Shown: piece after piece, positions 43,203 through 53,000 of the stretch
Position numbering within the stretch: position 1 is the stretch's first letter
Layout of the letters: each line of letters starts with the position of its first letter
Origin: Pseudomonas sp. GR 6-02
GTDB taxonomy: Bacteria > Pseudomonadota > Gammaproteobacteria > Pseudomonadales > Pseudomonadaceae
Assembly (NCBI RefSeq): GCF_001655615.1
Contig: NZ_CP011567.1
Coordinates: forward strand, 2,799,001 to 2,863,000
Reading direction: 5' to 3'
Length of the DNA: 64,000 bases
Made by a program: the position numbers and the translations under genes
The notes under the pieces: generated by a model
What the model saw: the letters and a program-made list of their open reading frames with translations, nothing else
Told to the model about the DNA's origin: nothing
Databases searched by the model: none

Positions 43203-43912
43203 TGTGCCCCACGCCTCGCCTGAGGCTGCTCTATTCCCGAGACATCCCATCGCTCAGCCACCAACAACAACGACTGCGGCACCGGACTTTGCGGGTGCTG
43301 CGGCTCCTGCAGGGCGGCCAGCCGAAAACCGGCCATGTCCAGAGCATTGAGCCAACTGGACAACGTTCGGAAGTACCACGGCATGGATTGCCACTGCCCC
43401 TTGAACCCGGCGAAGGTTTCTTCCCGCCAACCGTCCTGATAGTCGCCCGCCGCCGCGGTCCACGGATGCAGCGTCTGGATCACCAGCGCGCCACCGGGGG
43501 CGAGCAGGGCGTTCATGGCGGCGAGCAGGGGGATGATGTCCTGATGCAACAGGGCGAAGTTGGCGCAGATCAGGTCGTAGTCGCTGCCGATGTCCACCTT
43601 CGCCTCGACCAACTCGTCATAGCTCGCCAAATGCACCCGCGAAGAGCCCGCCGCCCGTGCTGCCTCGACCAGTGTCGCATCGCCATCCACACCGACCGCC
43701 TCGATGGCCCGTTCAGCCAGCGCCCGCAACAGCCAGCCCTCGCCGCAGCCCAGGTCGAGCACGCGCTCGGGTTGGCGGCCCAGTATCGCCAGCAGGATTG
43801 CCTGGTCGGTGACCTTGAGGCGGCTTTCGATGGTGCCGGTGCGGATAGCCTCGATCCAGGGCTTGGCGTTGTGGTGCCAGCTCTGGAGGAGGGTGGATTC
43901 GGGGCTGGGCAT
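43199..43912 (-). CDS. SAM-dependent methyltransferase (class I)
   Basis: 237 residues from ATG 43912. SAM site VLDLGCGEGWLLRALAERA, acidic loop VGVDGD, and FALLHQD / LLAPGGALVIQTLHPW, which match the Methyltransf_11/UbiE-like pattern. It is translationally coupled to the FAD oxidase gene by a 4-nt overlap, so the two may act on one pathway. An upstream ATG at 43994 in the same frame is possible; the chosen start precedes the conserved part and has GGA 9 nt before it. Substrate unknown. Confidence 0.78.
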   Translation of the reverse strand: MPSPESTLLQSWHHNAKPWIEAIRTGTIESRLKVTDQAILLAILGRQPERVLDLGCGEGWLLRALAERAIEAVGVDGDATLVEAARAAGSSRVHLASYDELVEAKVDIGSDYDLICANFALLHQDIIPLLAAMNALLAPGGALVIQTLHPWTAAAGDYQDGWREETFAGFKGQWQSMPWYFRTLSSWLNALDMAGFRLAALQEPQHPQSPVPQSLLLVAERWDVSGIEQPQARRGAQ

Positions 43913-44112
43913 TTCGATGTCCGCAGTGATGGGTTGGAGGGAAGGATAGGACAAGTACTGGCGGAACGGATCTTGTCGGTGACGCTTTACTTGCATCCAG
44001 TCGAAAACGGGGGGTGAAACCCGTTGTCCGGGGCGATCTGGCCAACGGCTGCGCACAGTCGTTCGGCATGATCTAAGCTCCTCAAGGTATGACTTTCCGA
44101 GCAGGGGTTTCC

Positions 44113-45891
44113 ATGCGAAACACACCTGAAAACAGTCTGAAAATAGCGTTGAAAGCCTGTAGAGACAGCTTTGTTTCTGTTGGCTTTTTCAGCTTTTTCA
44201 TCAACGCGCTGATGCTCGTTCCTACCTTCTATATGCTTCAGGTGTATGGACGAGTGGTCACCAGCGGAAGTCTGACGACCCTGGCGATGCTGACGCTGAT
44301 CATGACCGGGTTGGTGGTCACACTCGGTTCCCTGGAATGGGTGCGTTCACGCATCATGGTTCGGGTCAGTACCCGGCTGGATGTGTTGCTGAGTCGCCAG
44401 GTCTATAAGGCCAGTTTCAAACGGGCGCTGGAAAGTGGCGGCATGGATGCCTCGGCCCAGTCACTCAACGACTTGACGGGCTTGAGACAGTTTCTCTCCG
44501 GTAATGGATTGTTCGCCTTTTTTGATGCGCCCTGGTTGCCTATCTATGTCGCTGTGATGTTCATGTTCCATCCCTGGTATGGCTGGGTAGCGGTGGGCAG
44601 TGCGTTGTTGTTGTTATTTCTCGCATTTCTCAATGAGAGGTTGACGGGGCCGACACTTGCCCAGGCCAACAAGGAACATATCAGCGCGACGCTCCACACC
44701 ACAAAAAATCTGCGCAACGCTGAAGTCATCGAGTCCATGGGCATGCTTGAAACCCTGATGGACCGTTGGGGGCGTCGCCAAAGACATGTCCTGATGCTGC
44801 AGTCCGGCGCGAGCGATAGAGGTGGCATCATCAGCACGCTTTCCAGGTCCTTCCGGATCCTGGTGCAATCGCTGATCCTGGGGCTGGGGGCGTACCTGAC
44901 CGTGGATCACCAGGTGGGGCCAGGCATGGTGTTTGCCGGGTCCGTGCTGCTAGGGCGCGCATTGGCTCCCATCGATCTGATCATCGGCAGCTGGAAGGGC
45001 TTTATTGCGGCCCGCTCGCAGTACCGCCGTCTCAACGACATCCTCGATAAACAGCTGGCTCAGCCCGAGCGTATGACACTGCCTGCGCCTCAGGGGCATG
45101 TGCAGGTGGAGAATCTGATCGTCGCGGCACCTGGCTCGAAAACCCCGATCATCAAAAACATAAGTTTCAGCGTACCTGCCGGCTGCATTGTCGGAATCAT
45201 CGGTCCAAGTGCCGCGGGCAAGTCCACCCTGGCCAGGGCACTGATGGGGGTATGGGCGCCGCAGCATGGGGTGGTCCGGCTCGATGGCGCGGACATCAGC
45301 GCGTGGGACAAACATGAACTCGGGCCGTACATAGGTTACTTGCCCCAGGACATTGAATTATTCGAAGGCAGCGTCAGCGAGAACATTGCCCGCTTCGCCG
45401 AGGTCGACTCCGAGAAAGTCGTTCTGGCGGCCAAGTCCGCCGGGGTTCACGAAATGATTCTGCTGTTGCCCGATGGCTATGACACCGTCATTGGCAGCGA
45501 TGGCGTCATGCTGTCGGGAGGGCAGCGCCAACGCATCGGCCTGGCCCGTGCCCTGTATGGCAACCCGCGGCTGATTATCCTCGACGAGCCCAATTCCAAT
45601 CTCGACGAAGTCGGTGATCGTGCCCTGGCGGTGGCCATCCAGCAGCTCAAGCTGACAGGTGCAACCGTTTTTGTGATTACCCACCGAACCAACATTGTGT
45701 CCCAACTTGACCGGCTGATGGTGATGAGTGATGGCGCCATCAGTCTCTATGGACCACGCGAACAAGTGCTGGCCGAACTCGCGCAGCGGGCACAAAAGCA
45801 CGCCACGCAAGCAGGCGCAAGCGTGGCTTCGGTGGCTACTCGCAAGGGTGATGCCGATGAACAGTACGATGCTCAGTCGTCAAACAGATAA
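44113..45891 (+). CDS. Type I secretion ABC ATPase/permease (PrtD family)
   Basis: 592 residues. N-terminal membrane domain with the PrtD-type opening FFINALMLVPTFYMLQVYGRVV, then a nucleotide-binding domain: Walker A GPSAAGKS (364-371), signature LSGGQ (467-471), Walker B LIILDEP (487-493). No C39 peptidase or CLD domain precedes it. It energises one-step export of C-terminal-signal proteins and is first of the three T1SS genes; it overlaps the HlyD gene by 35 bp. The likely substrates are the giant proteins encoded at 50023-63786. Confidence 0.92.
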   Translation: MRNTPENSLKIALKACRDSFVSVGFFSFFINALMLVPTFYMLQVYGRVVTSGSLTTLAMLTLIMTGLVVTLGSLEWVRSRIMVRVSTRLDVLLSRQVYKASFKRALESGGMDASAQSLNDLTGLRQFLSGNGLFAFFDAPWLPIYVAVMFMFHPWYGWVAVGSALLLLFLAFLNERLTGPTLAQANKEHISATLHTTKNLRNAEVIESMGMLETLMDRWGRRQRHVLMLQSGASDRGGIISTLSRSFRILVQSLILGLGAYLTVDHQVGPGMVFAGSVLLGRALAPIDLIIGSWKGFIAARSQYRRLNDILDKQLAQPERMTLPAPQGHVQVENLIVAAPGSKTPIIKNISFSVPAGCIVGIIGPSAAGKSTLARALMGVWAPQHGVVRLDGADISAWDKHELGPYIGYLPQDIELFEGSVSENIARFAEVDSEKVVLAAKSAGVHEMILLLPDGYDTVIGSDGVMLSGGQRQRIGLARALYGNPRLIILDEPNSNLDEVGDRALAVAIQQLKLTGATVFVITHRTNIVSQLDRLMVMSDGAISLYGPREQVLAELAQRAQKHATQAGASVASVATRKGDADEQYDAQSSNR

Positions 45892-47182
45892 CTTCGCCGA
45901 CCTGGCGGTCTCTGATCGAAAGATCCGTCGCCTGGGTTTTGGCATTTTATTGATGACCTTCGGGGTGTTCGGCACCTGGGCGGCGGTCGCACCGATCGAT
46001 GGCGCGGCTTACGCGCCTGGTGTGGTCACCGTGCAGGCTTATCGGAAAACGGTACAACACCTCGAAGGTGGCATCGTCAAAGAGGTGTTGGCCCATGACG
46101 GTGACATCGTCAAGCAGGATGACCCGCTGATTATTCTCGATGATGCCCAGCTGCGATCCGAATACGAGATGACCCGAAGCCAGCTCATTGCCGCCAGAGC
46201 CATGGAGGCAAGACTCAAGGCTGAGCGGGACAATCTGCCAGTCATTGGCTTTGACGTCATGACCGATGCCGACAGTCTGCGAGGTGCCGAGGCGCGCCAG
46301 GGCGAGACCCAGGTATTCAACGCACGACGGGGGTCACGGTTGGGCCAGATATCGGTGCTGCAAGAGCGCATTGGTCAGTTGAATCAACAGATCAAGGGGC
46401 TGGAGGCGATGATCGGGGTCAAGAGCCAACTGAATAAATCCTACAGCGGTGAAATCGTTGAATTGACAGACATGTTGTCACAAGGGTTCGTCGACAAACA
46501 ACGCCTGCTTGAGCAGCAGCGCAAGCTTGAAATGGTCAAGTCCGAATTGGCCGACCATCGTTCGACCATCACCAGGACGCGCCTGCAGATCAATGAAACA
46601 CAGCTGCAGATTCTACAAGTCGATAAAGACTTCAATGCCGATGTCGCCAAACAATTGGCCGATGTCCAGACCAAAATCTACGACCTGCAAGAGAAGGCTT
46701 CCGCCCTGGAAGACCGGCTCAGCCATATCATCATCCGCGCACCCGAATCGGGCATGGTGATAGGCATGACGGTGCATACGATTGGCGGCGTCGTGCGCTC
46801 GGCGACGCCTTTGCTGGACATCGTTCCCTCGGTTTCTGAACTGGTCATAGAGGCCCAGGTGGCGCCGGTCGATATCGATCGCATCGCCATCGGCAAACGT
46901 GCCGATATCCGTTTCGGCGCGTTCAACAGTGCGACCACGCCGGTGATCCAGGGCGAGGTCATCAGTGTCTCGGCGGACCGGCTGGTCAACGAAAAGACCG
47001 GGACTCCCTATTATCTGGCGCGGGTCCGGGTCACCGAAGCCGGCGTGCGCGCCTTGGGTGATCGCAAATTACTGCCAGGGATGCCTGCGGACGTGTTGAT
47101 CATCACGGGGCAACGCACGCTGTTGCAATACCTTCTGCAGCCGGCCCGCAATGTCATCTCTCAAGCGTTGATCGAGGAGTGA
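45857..47182 (+). CDS. Type I secretion membrane fusion protein (HlyD/PrtE family)
   Basis: 441 residues: one transmembrane helix (about 24-44, LGFGILLMTFGVFGTWAAVA), split lipoyl domain (VQHLEGGIVKEVLAHDGDIVK; HIIIRAPESGMVIGMTVHTIG) around a long coiled coil (about 150-300), and a C-terminal beta-barrel ending QPARNVISQALIEE. It bridges the ABC ATPase and the outer-membrane channel. Of the three close in-frame ATGs (45851, 45857, 45869), 45857 has the best spacing from AAGGG. Confidence 0.92.
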   Translation: MNSTMLSRQTDNFADLAVSDRKIRRLGFGILLMTFGVFGTWAAVAPIDGAAYAPGVVTVQAYRKTVQHLEGGIVKEVLAHDGDIVKQDDPLIILDDAQLRSEYEMTRSQLIAARAMEARLKAERDNLPVIGFDVMTDADSLRGAEARQGETQVFNARRGSRLGQISVLQERIGQLNQQIKGLEAMIGVKSQLNKSYSGEIVELTDMLSQGFVDKQRLLEQQRKLEMVKSELADHRSTITRTRLQINETQLQILQVDKDFNADVAKQLADVQTKIYDLQEKASALEDRLSHIIIRAPESGMVIGMTVHTIGGVVRSATPLLDIVPSVSELVIEAQVAPVDIDRIAIGKRADIRFGAFNSATTPVIQGEVISVSADRLVNEKTGTPYYLARVRVTEAGVRALGDRKLLPGMPADVLIITGQRTLLQYLLQPARNVISQALIEE

Positions 47183-47184
47183 TC

Positions 47185-48564
47185 ATGCGAGCGTCGACAG
47201 TTCTGCTGGGTGGGGCGTTCATGTTTGCCGCGGGTGCCGTTCTGGCGCAAACCACTGAAGCAAAGCCGACCGGGGTCAGTGCCTCGACGTATTCCACGGA
47301 TCTCATGCAGTTGTACCGCGAGGCCCGGCTGGAAGACCCGCGAGTGTTGGCCTCGTATGCGCGAGCGAAGGCGGGCGAGGAACATCAACGCGAGGCCCTG
47401 GGCTCGCTGTTACCACAGGTATCGCTCAACGCCGGGCAGAACCGGATTCATCAGGAGAGCGACCTGGTGCAGCGCAGTTACGATAGCGAAATCTACAGCC
47501 TGGTGCTGCGTCAGTACCTTTACAACAAGGCCGCGTGGGAGAACTACCAAAGATTCAAAAGCCTGGCCAAGCAAACCGAATCAGAAGCGCAGGAGGCCCA
47601 GGCCGAGGCTACAGTGGATCTCGCCCAGCGTTACTTCGCCGCATTGGCGGCCGAGGATGAACTGGAGTTGGTAAAGGCGGAGCGTCAAACCACGCAAAAG
47701 AGCCTGGACAGGGTCAATGCGTTGTACGAAAAGCAGCTGGCAATGATTACCGATCAACTCGACCTCAAGGCCCGGGTCGATTTGCTGGCGGCGCAGGAAC
47801 TGGATGCCCAGAACCAGGCCAGTATCACTCGCGAGGCATTGGCGGAGATCGTCGGTCGGCCGGTCAAGGAGAAGCTCAACCGGATTCGCGATGACGTGCA
47901 ACTACAAGTGTCGACGCAGAGTCTTGAAACCTGGGTCCGCGAGGGGATAGCGCAAAACCCGGCGCTCAAGGCCAACGAAAGTGGTGTCGAGGCCGCAGGC
48001 GCTGCGTTGCGCGGCGGCAAGGGCGGGCACTATCCGACCGTGAGCCTGTCTCTGAGCGCGCAACAGACCAACGAGGGCTACAATAACTCCCTGGCGCCGC
48101 GTACCGACAGCTATGTCGCCGGTATTGGCGTGCAAGTGCCGATATACAGCGGTGGTTCAACCTCGGCGCGGGTGCGTGGGCTCTACCAGGATCAGATTGT
48201 GGCGGAGCAGCAACTGGAAGCAGTCCAGCGCCAGGTGGTCAAGGAGATCACCACCGCTTACCTGACGGCCAACTCGAGCGCAGAAAAGATCAGTGCGAGC
48301 CGGCATGCCCTGGCCTCGGCACAGCTGTCCAGAGTGGCGGCAGAAAAAGGACTCAGTTACGGAATGGTCAATGCCGTCGATGTACTGACCAGCGTACGCA
48401 ACGAATTCCGGGCTCGTCGTGATCTGCTCAAGACCCAATACGACTTCGTCACCAATGTCTTCACGCTCAATCGCTGGGCGGGCAAGCCGCCTGTCGAGAG
48501 TGTCGAAAACGTCAATGCCTGGCTGAGCCCCCGCAGCTCCAGCCAAAAACTCACATCCCCCTGA
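47185..48564 (+). CDS. TolC-family outer-membrane channel of the type I system (PrtF/AprF-like)
   Basis: 459 residues with a signal peptide ending VLAQT. The OEP pattern appears twice: LMQLYREARLEDPRVLASYARAKAGEE early and a second heptad-rich half (GGKGGHYPTVSLSLSAQQTNEG; QRQVVKEITTAYLTANSSAEK). It forms the trimeric channel-tunnel. Starts 2 nt after the HlyD stop with GAGGAG overlapping the end of that gene. A 366-bp gap without a gene follows. Confidence 0.92.
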   Translation: MRASTVLLGGAFMFAAGAVLAQTTEAKPTGVSASTYSTDLMQLYREARLEDPRVLASYARAKAGEEHQREALGSLLPQVSLNAGQNRIHQESDLVQRSYDSEIYSLVLRQYLYNKAAWENYQRFKSLAKQTESEAQEAQAEATVDLAQRYFAALAAEDELELVKAERQTTQKSLDRVNALYEKQLAMITDQLDLKARVDLLAAQELDAQNQASITREALAEIVGRPVKEKLNRIRDDVQLQVSTQSLETWVREGIAQNPALKANESGVEAAGAALRGGKGGHYPTVSLSLSAQQTNEGYNNSLAPRTDSYVAGIGVQVPIYSGGSTSARVRGLYQDQIVAEQQLEAVQRQVVKEITTAYLTANSSAEKISASRHALASAQLSRVAAEKGLSYGMVNAVDVLTSVRNEFRARRDLLKTQYDFVTNVFTLNRWAGKPPVESVENVNAWLSPRSSSQKLTSP

Positions 48565-48930
48565 ACTTGCCAGCAATACCGCCGTTGTAGACCCTCCACG
48601 CCAGGCTGGTTTTTCAGTGCCTGCCCGCGGGCCTGGGGCCGGCTCGTGGGTGGCTCGGCCAGGCGGATTTCGCCGATAAATTGACGCTGTTTTTATTGTC
48701 ATACTTTGCCGCACGCCACTCGTCGGTTAATTGACGATTTTGATCGGGTCAGACTTTAGCCGCAGGTCGCCGGTGGCGAGCCTAAGACCTTGATTTTCTA
48801 GGGGAGATGGCACCGTTGGGAACATCAGCCGGGCTATCCGCGTGAGGTTGAGTCGACGACTGGCGGATGGCTGGGCCGGCAGCGCGCCGGGCTGGCCTAG
48901 ACTCAGTTGAGCGGTTCGCGGGAGCACATC
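48565..48930. other. Intergenic region after the T1SS genes; no supported gene
   Basis: 366 bp. No frame with recognisable content and no clear terminator. Scattered TTGACG- and TTGACGATTTTGATCGG-like stretches could be promoter parts for the genes to the right, but I cannot support a specific call. Confidence 0.4.
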
Positions 48931-49188
48931 ATCAAGCGCAAACTATTGATGATTATTCCTATTTTTGTTGTTTCGATGGCTTTTGCCCGGCTTCTGGGAA
49001 CGTCCGCAATCCCTGCCGGTGCAACGGGTGGAAGTGTCCCTCAGGGCTAATACCCGGGCGGGCACTGTCAAGGCCTGACGGCGCTCATATCTGTCCATCA
49101 ATCGTGATGGACAGGTGAATGAGCTGTTGATCCAGGAAGGCCAGCGGGTGGAGGCCATCGTTCATTTTTCAAGGGAGTCAGGACGGTA
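48931..49188 (+). pseudogene. Remnant of a HlyD/RND-type periplasmic adaptor gene (frameshift plus stop)
   Basis: Frame 1 from 48931 reads IKRKLLMIIPIFVVSMAFA, a membrane-anchor N-terminus. A shift near 48990 then gives FWERPQSLPVQRVEVSLR...AGTVKA, an in-frame TGA, and further RRSYLSINRDGQVNELLIQEGQRVEA before the frame ends just before the LuxR gene at 49189. GTVKA...GxVxELLxxEGQRVEA is the lipoyl-domain signature of periplasmic adaptors, so this is the 5' end of a decayed adaptor gene, distinct from the intact one at 45857. Confidence 0.65.
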
Positions 49189-49905
49189 ATGACGACCCAA
49201 ATAAAACCAATAAGCGTGATGCTGATCGACTGTCGTCCTCTTGTTCTTATGGGCCTTCAAGACTTGATCAATGCCCGCAAGCCTCAGATGGAAGTGAGCG
49301 GGCAGGCCACCACCTATACCAAAGCGCTGGATCTTGCCGATCAGTTGCGTCCCGATGTCGTTTTTTTCAGTTTCTTTCCGGATGCGCTGAACCCATTGGC
49401 GGTCGTCGCGGGGCTCGCCCGCAGCGCCGAAATGAAAGTCCTGGTGCTCAAGAGCCTGTACGAAACCGTCCCTGTTGCCCAGGCAATAGAGGCGGGCGCA
49501 CGCGGCGTCGTGCTGGCGGAAGACCCGACGGAATCGATCATCCGAGCCATCATCCAGGTCCACCATCGCGACATCGGGCTGGATAGAGCCTGGGTCGGTG
49601 GGCTTTCCGACTATGCCGCGACCGGGCATATACCTTTGAAATGCAATTCGGAGCAGGCGAAACAGGCGCGGCTGACGCTGCGTGAAAAGGAACTGATTCG
49701 CGCCATCGTGGGGGATCCGTCTGCCAAATACATGTGCATCGCCGGGCGCCTGGGTATCAGCGAGCACACCGTGCACAACCACCTCAGTAATATTTATCAA
49801 AAGCTTAATCTCGTTAACCGGATCGACTTGCTGATATACGCACAGAAGCACGGGCTCACCAACAACGAAGAACCGCCCGAGTCCACTTGGGTGCAACTGC
49901 GCTGA
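49189..49905 (+). CDS. LuxR-type (NarL-like) regulator with decayed receiver domain
   Basis: 238 residues. The N-terminal half follows the CheY fold (ISVMLIDCRPLVLMGLQDLI), but the phosphoacceptor position in PDVVFFSFFPDA is Ser61 where NarL-type receivers have Asp. The C-terminal LuxR HTH is intact: LTLREKELIRAIVGDP...GISEHTVHNHLSNIYQKL. It is therefore probably not phosphorylated in the usual way. No histidine kinase gene is nearby. AGGACGGTA precedes ATG 49189. It sits between the secretion genes and the giant secreted proteins, and is the best candidate for their regulator (inference). Confidence 0.85.
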   Translation: MTTQIKPISVMLIDCRPLVLMGLQDLINARKPQMEVSGQATTYTKALDLADQLRPDVVFFSFFPDALNPLAVVAGLARSAEMKVLVLKSLYETVPVAQAIEAGARGVVLAEDPTESIIRAIIQVHHRDIGLDRAWVGGLSDYAATGHIPLKCNSEQAKQARLTLREKELIRAIVGDPSAKYMCIAGRLGISEHTVHNHLSNIYQKLNLVNRIDLLIYAQKHGLTNNEEPPESTWVQLR

Positions 49906-49973
49906 ATTTCTTCGGGGCGCCCAGCCGTCACTGTGTCGCCGTTCGTGAGCCTCATATCAGACCTGTAAGGCAT

Positions 49974-50010
49974 GCGAGGGTGGTTTCTCACCACCCTCGC
50001 ATTCTTTTAC
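49974..50010. terminator. Terminator hairpin between the LuxR gene and the first giant repeat protein gene
   Basis: Stem GCGAGGGTGG (49974-49983) / CCACCCTCGC (49991-50000) with a TTTCTCA loop, followed on the plus strand by ATTCTTTTA. It lies between convergent genes. The same stem sequence recurs after the second giant gene at 56323-56349. Confidence 0.75.
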
Positions 50011-50022
50011 GCGTGCGCTTCC

Positions 50023-53000
50023 TCAGGCGCTGCCATGGACAATGTCGGTATTCAGAACATCAACCCCGACCAAGGTGATGGTCGTGATTTGTCCGCCCGT
50101 TTCGGCAATCGTCACGATGCTGTTGGCGCCGCTGTTGTCGATCGACTGGACAACGGCGCCCTGGTCGCCGTTGAGCACCAGCGTGTCGCGCAGCCCTGCG
50201 CTCGCATCGAAGCCGGTGACTTGGTACTTGTTTTGGGTGAATGACAAATCGACGTTGAAGGCATCCCGCACACCGGCCGTGCCAGCCAGCGTGAAGTCGA
50301 AGGTGGTGCCCAAGTCGTTGGCGAACAGGTTGGCGTTGAAACCACTCGTCGCCGAGTCCCCATCCTTGTCCGTCAGCGTCGCGTTGAACGCCAGCTTGAT
50401 ATCACTGGCCATGTTCTCGGTCTGCTGAATGAACTGGATCACCGGGATCTTGACATCGCCTCGGCCCATCGTGAGCTGAACCGCGTCAATCAGCAGCGAG
50501 CCTTCCTTTTGAACGAGGAAGGACACTTGTCCGCCGGCTTCTGGCGTCAGAGTGTTCACCTCGGTGAGGTTCGAGAAGGTGCCATCCTCGTAGTAGATCC
50601 GGTAGTACAGGTCCTCGGTCGCCGTGTTGTACCCCCCCACGGAGTTGTCGATGAAGACTTTCATGCCCGTCAGCAGGCTCTCCGGATTGATCACGAAACT
50701 TTCATCGGCGTTGCTGATGGCCGCCAGGCTGTCTCCCTGGAGAATGTTATTGCCGACGCCGATGCCGGACGTGCTGACGTTCATGGCTGCTGGGTCGATG
50801 TACGACGGCAGCGGGGTGGTCTGTAGCTGGGCTTCGGTGGGGTCGGGTTTACCGAGCCCGATACCGCTCAGGATGTCCGAAGGCAACGCCGTTGCCTTGG
50901 CGGAAAAGAACACAATCTCCTCGGATGGCGAAGGAATCGTCGGCGGATTCTGCGCCGGGATCAGCAAGGTGCGCACCGGATCCGGGCCGCCGGCACTGAG
51001 CGAGCCATCGGCACTGCTGAGCACGATCGTCGAACTGAAACCTTGCACCAGGTCCAGTGTGTAGCTGCCATTGGTATAGGCGGTCAGCGTGTAGTCGACG
51101 CTGGTATTTGCCGTGGAGGCGTTGTTGTCGAAATCGCCGGTCAACGTGCCTGCGAAGTGGTAGGCGCCATTGGCATCCGGTGAGGGTGACTGCTCGGTGA
51201 GCGTGCCGGTGCCGGTGGTGGTCGTGTTGTCTGGCCGGACGAGGGTGAACTGGTTGTTCACCAACGAAATATCCAGCCCGGTTGCACCCAGTCCGTCGGC
51301 TCCGTTCGAGTGATCCCAGTACCCTGTTTGTGGAAGGACACTACCGGTCCCGATCAGGTTGCCGAAGGCAAGTGTAGGGCCGTCGTCCTTGAACACCAGG
51401 TTCTGGCCGATGTTGAGGGTGGCCTGGGCGCTGTCGCCGTCCCCATCGGTCTTGGTCGCTATCAGCGTCACCAGGTTGTCCGCCGACAGCGTCGTCGAAT
51501 CATCGGGATTGCTGGCGTTGGGATGCACCACTGCACGGAGCTGGTCGAGGGTGACGTCGCCATTGGCGGCGACGCTGGCCGTGAACACCAGCAAGTTGCT
51601 GGTGGCCGTGCGGCCTTCCACCACGCCGCCGTTGAGCGACAGGTTCACCGCCTGGCCGCTGGCCGTGTCGGTCAGCCCGGAGGCCCCCACCACCACGCCC
51701 AGTGCATAGGTCAACGTGCCCGCACCGTCGGCGCCAAACGCCGAACTGAAGTTAGACGCAAAACTCTTGGTATCGTTGGTCGCCAGCACCGTCTCGTCGA
51801 CCGTCAGTGTCGGCTCCGTGCCGGTGGTGCTGATGCTCGGTCCGTCGTCCTTGAACACCAGGTTTTGTCCGATGTTCAGGCTCGCCTGGGCGCTGTCGCC
51901 GTCCTTATCGGTCTTGGTCGCCGTCAGGGTTACCAGGTTGTCCGCGGTCAGGGTCTTCGAATCATCGGGATTGGTCGTGACGGGATGCACCACGGCCCGG
52001 AGTTGGTCGAGGGTGACGTCGCCGTTGGCGGCCACGCTGACCGTGAATACCAGATCGTTGCTAATCGCCGTGTGGCCTTCGACCACGCCACCGTTGAGCG
52101 ACAGGTTGACCGCCTGGCCCGTGGCCGTGTCCACCAGCCCGGAGCCGCCCGCGACCACGCCCAGTGCGTAGGTCAGGGTGCCGGCCCCGTCAGCGCCGTA
52201 CGCCGAACTGAAGTTAGCCGCGAAGCTCTTGGTATCGTTGGTCGCCAGTACCGTTTCGTCGACCGTCAGGATTGGCTCGGTGCCGGTGGTGCTGATGCTG
52301 GGGGCGTCATCCTTGAACACCAGGTTCTGGCCGATGTTGAGGGTGGCCTGGGCGCTGTCGCCGTCCCCATCGGTTTTGGTCGCCGTCAGCGTCACCAAGG
52401 TGTCTGAGGTCAGGGTCTTCGAATCATCCGGATTGGTCGCGTCGGGATGCACCACGGCGCGGATCTGGTCGAGGGTGACGTCGCCATTGGCGGCGACGCT
52501 GACCGTGAACACCAGCAGGTTGCTGGTGGCCGTGCGACCTTCGACCACTGCGCCGTTGAGCGACAGGTTCACCGCTTCACCGGTGGCCGTATCGGTCAGC
52601 CCTGAGCCTCCCGCGACCACGCCCAGGGCATAGGTCAGCGTGCCGGCGCCATCAGCGCCAAACGATGAGGTGAAGTTGGCGGCAAAGCTCTTGGTATCGT
52701 TGGTCGCCAGCACCGTTTCGTCGACCGTCAGCGTTGGCTCGGTGCCGGTGGTGCTGATGCTTGGCCCGTCATCCTTGAACACCAGGTTCTGCCCGATGTT
52801 GAGGGTGGCCTGGGCGCTGTCGCCGTCCTTGTCGGTCTTGGTCGCCGTCAGGGTCACCAGATCGTCCGAGGTCAGGCTCGTCGAGTCATCGGGATTGGTC
52901 GTGACGGAATGCACCACAGCGCGGATCTGGTCGAGGGTGACGTCGCCATTAGCGGCGACACTGACCGTGAACACCAGGTCGTTGCTAATCGCCGTGTGGC

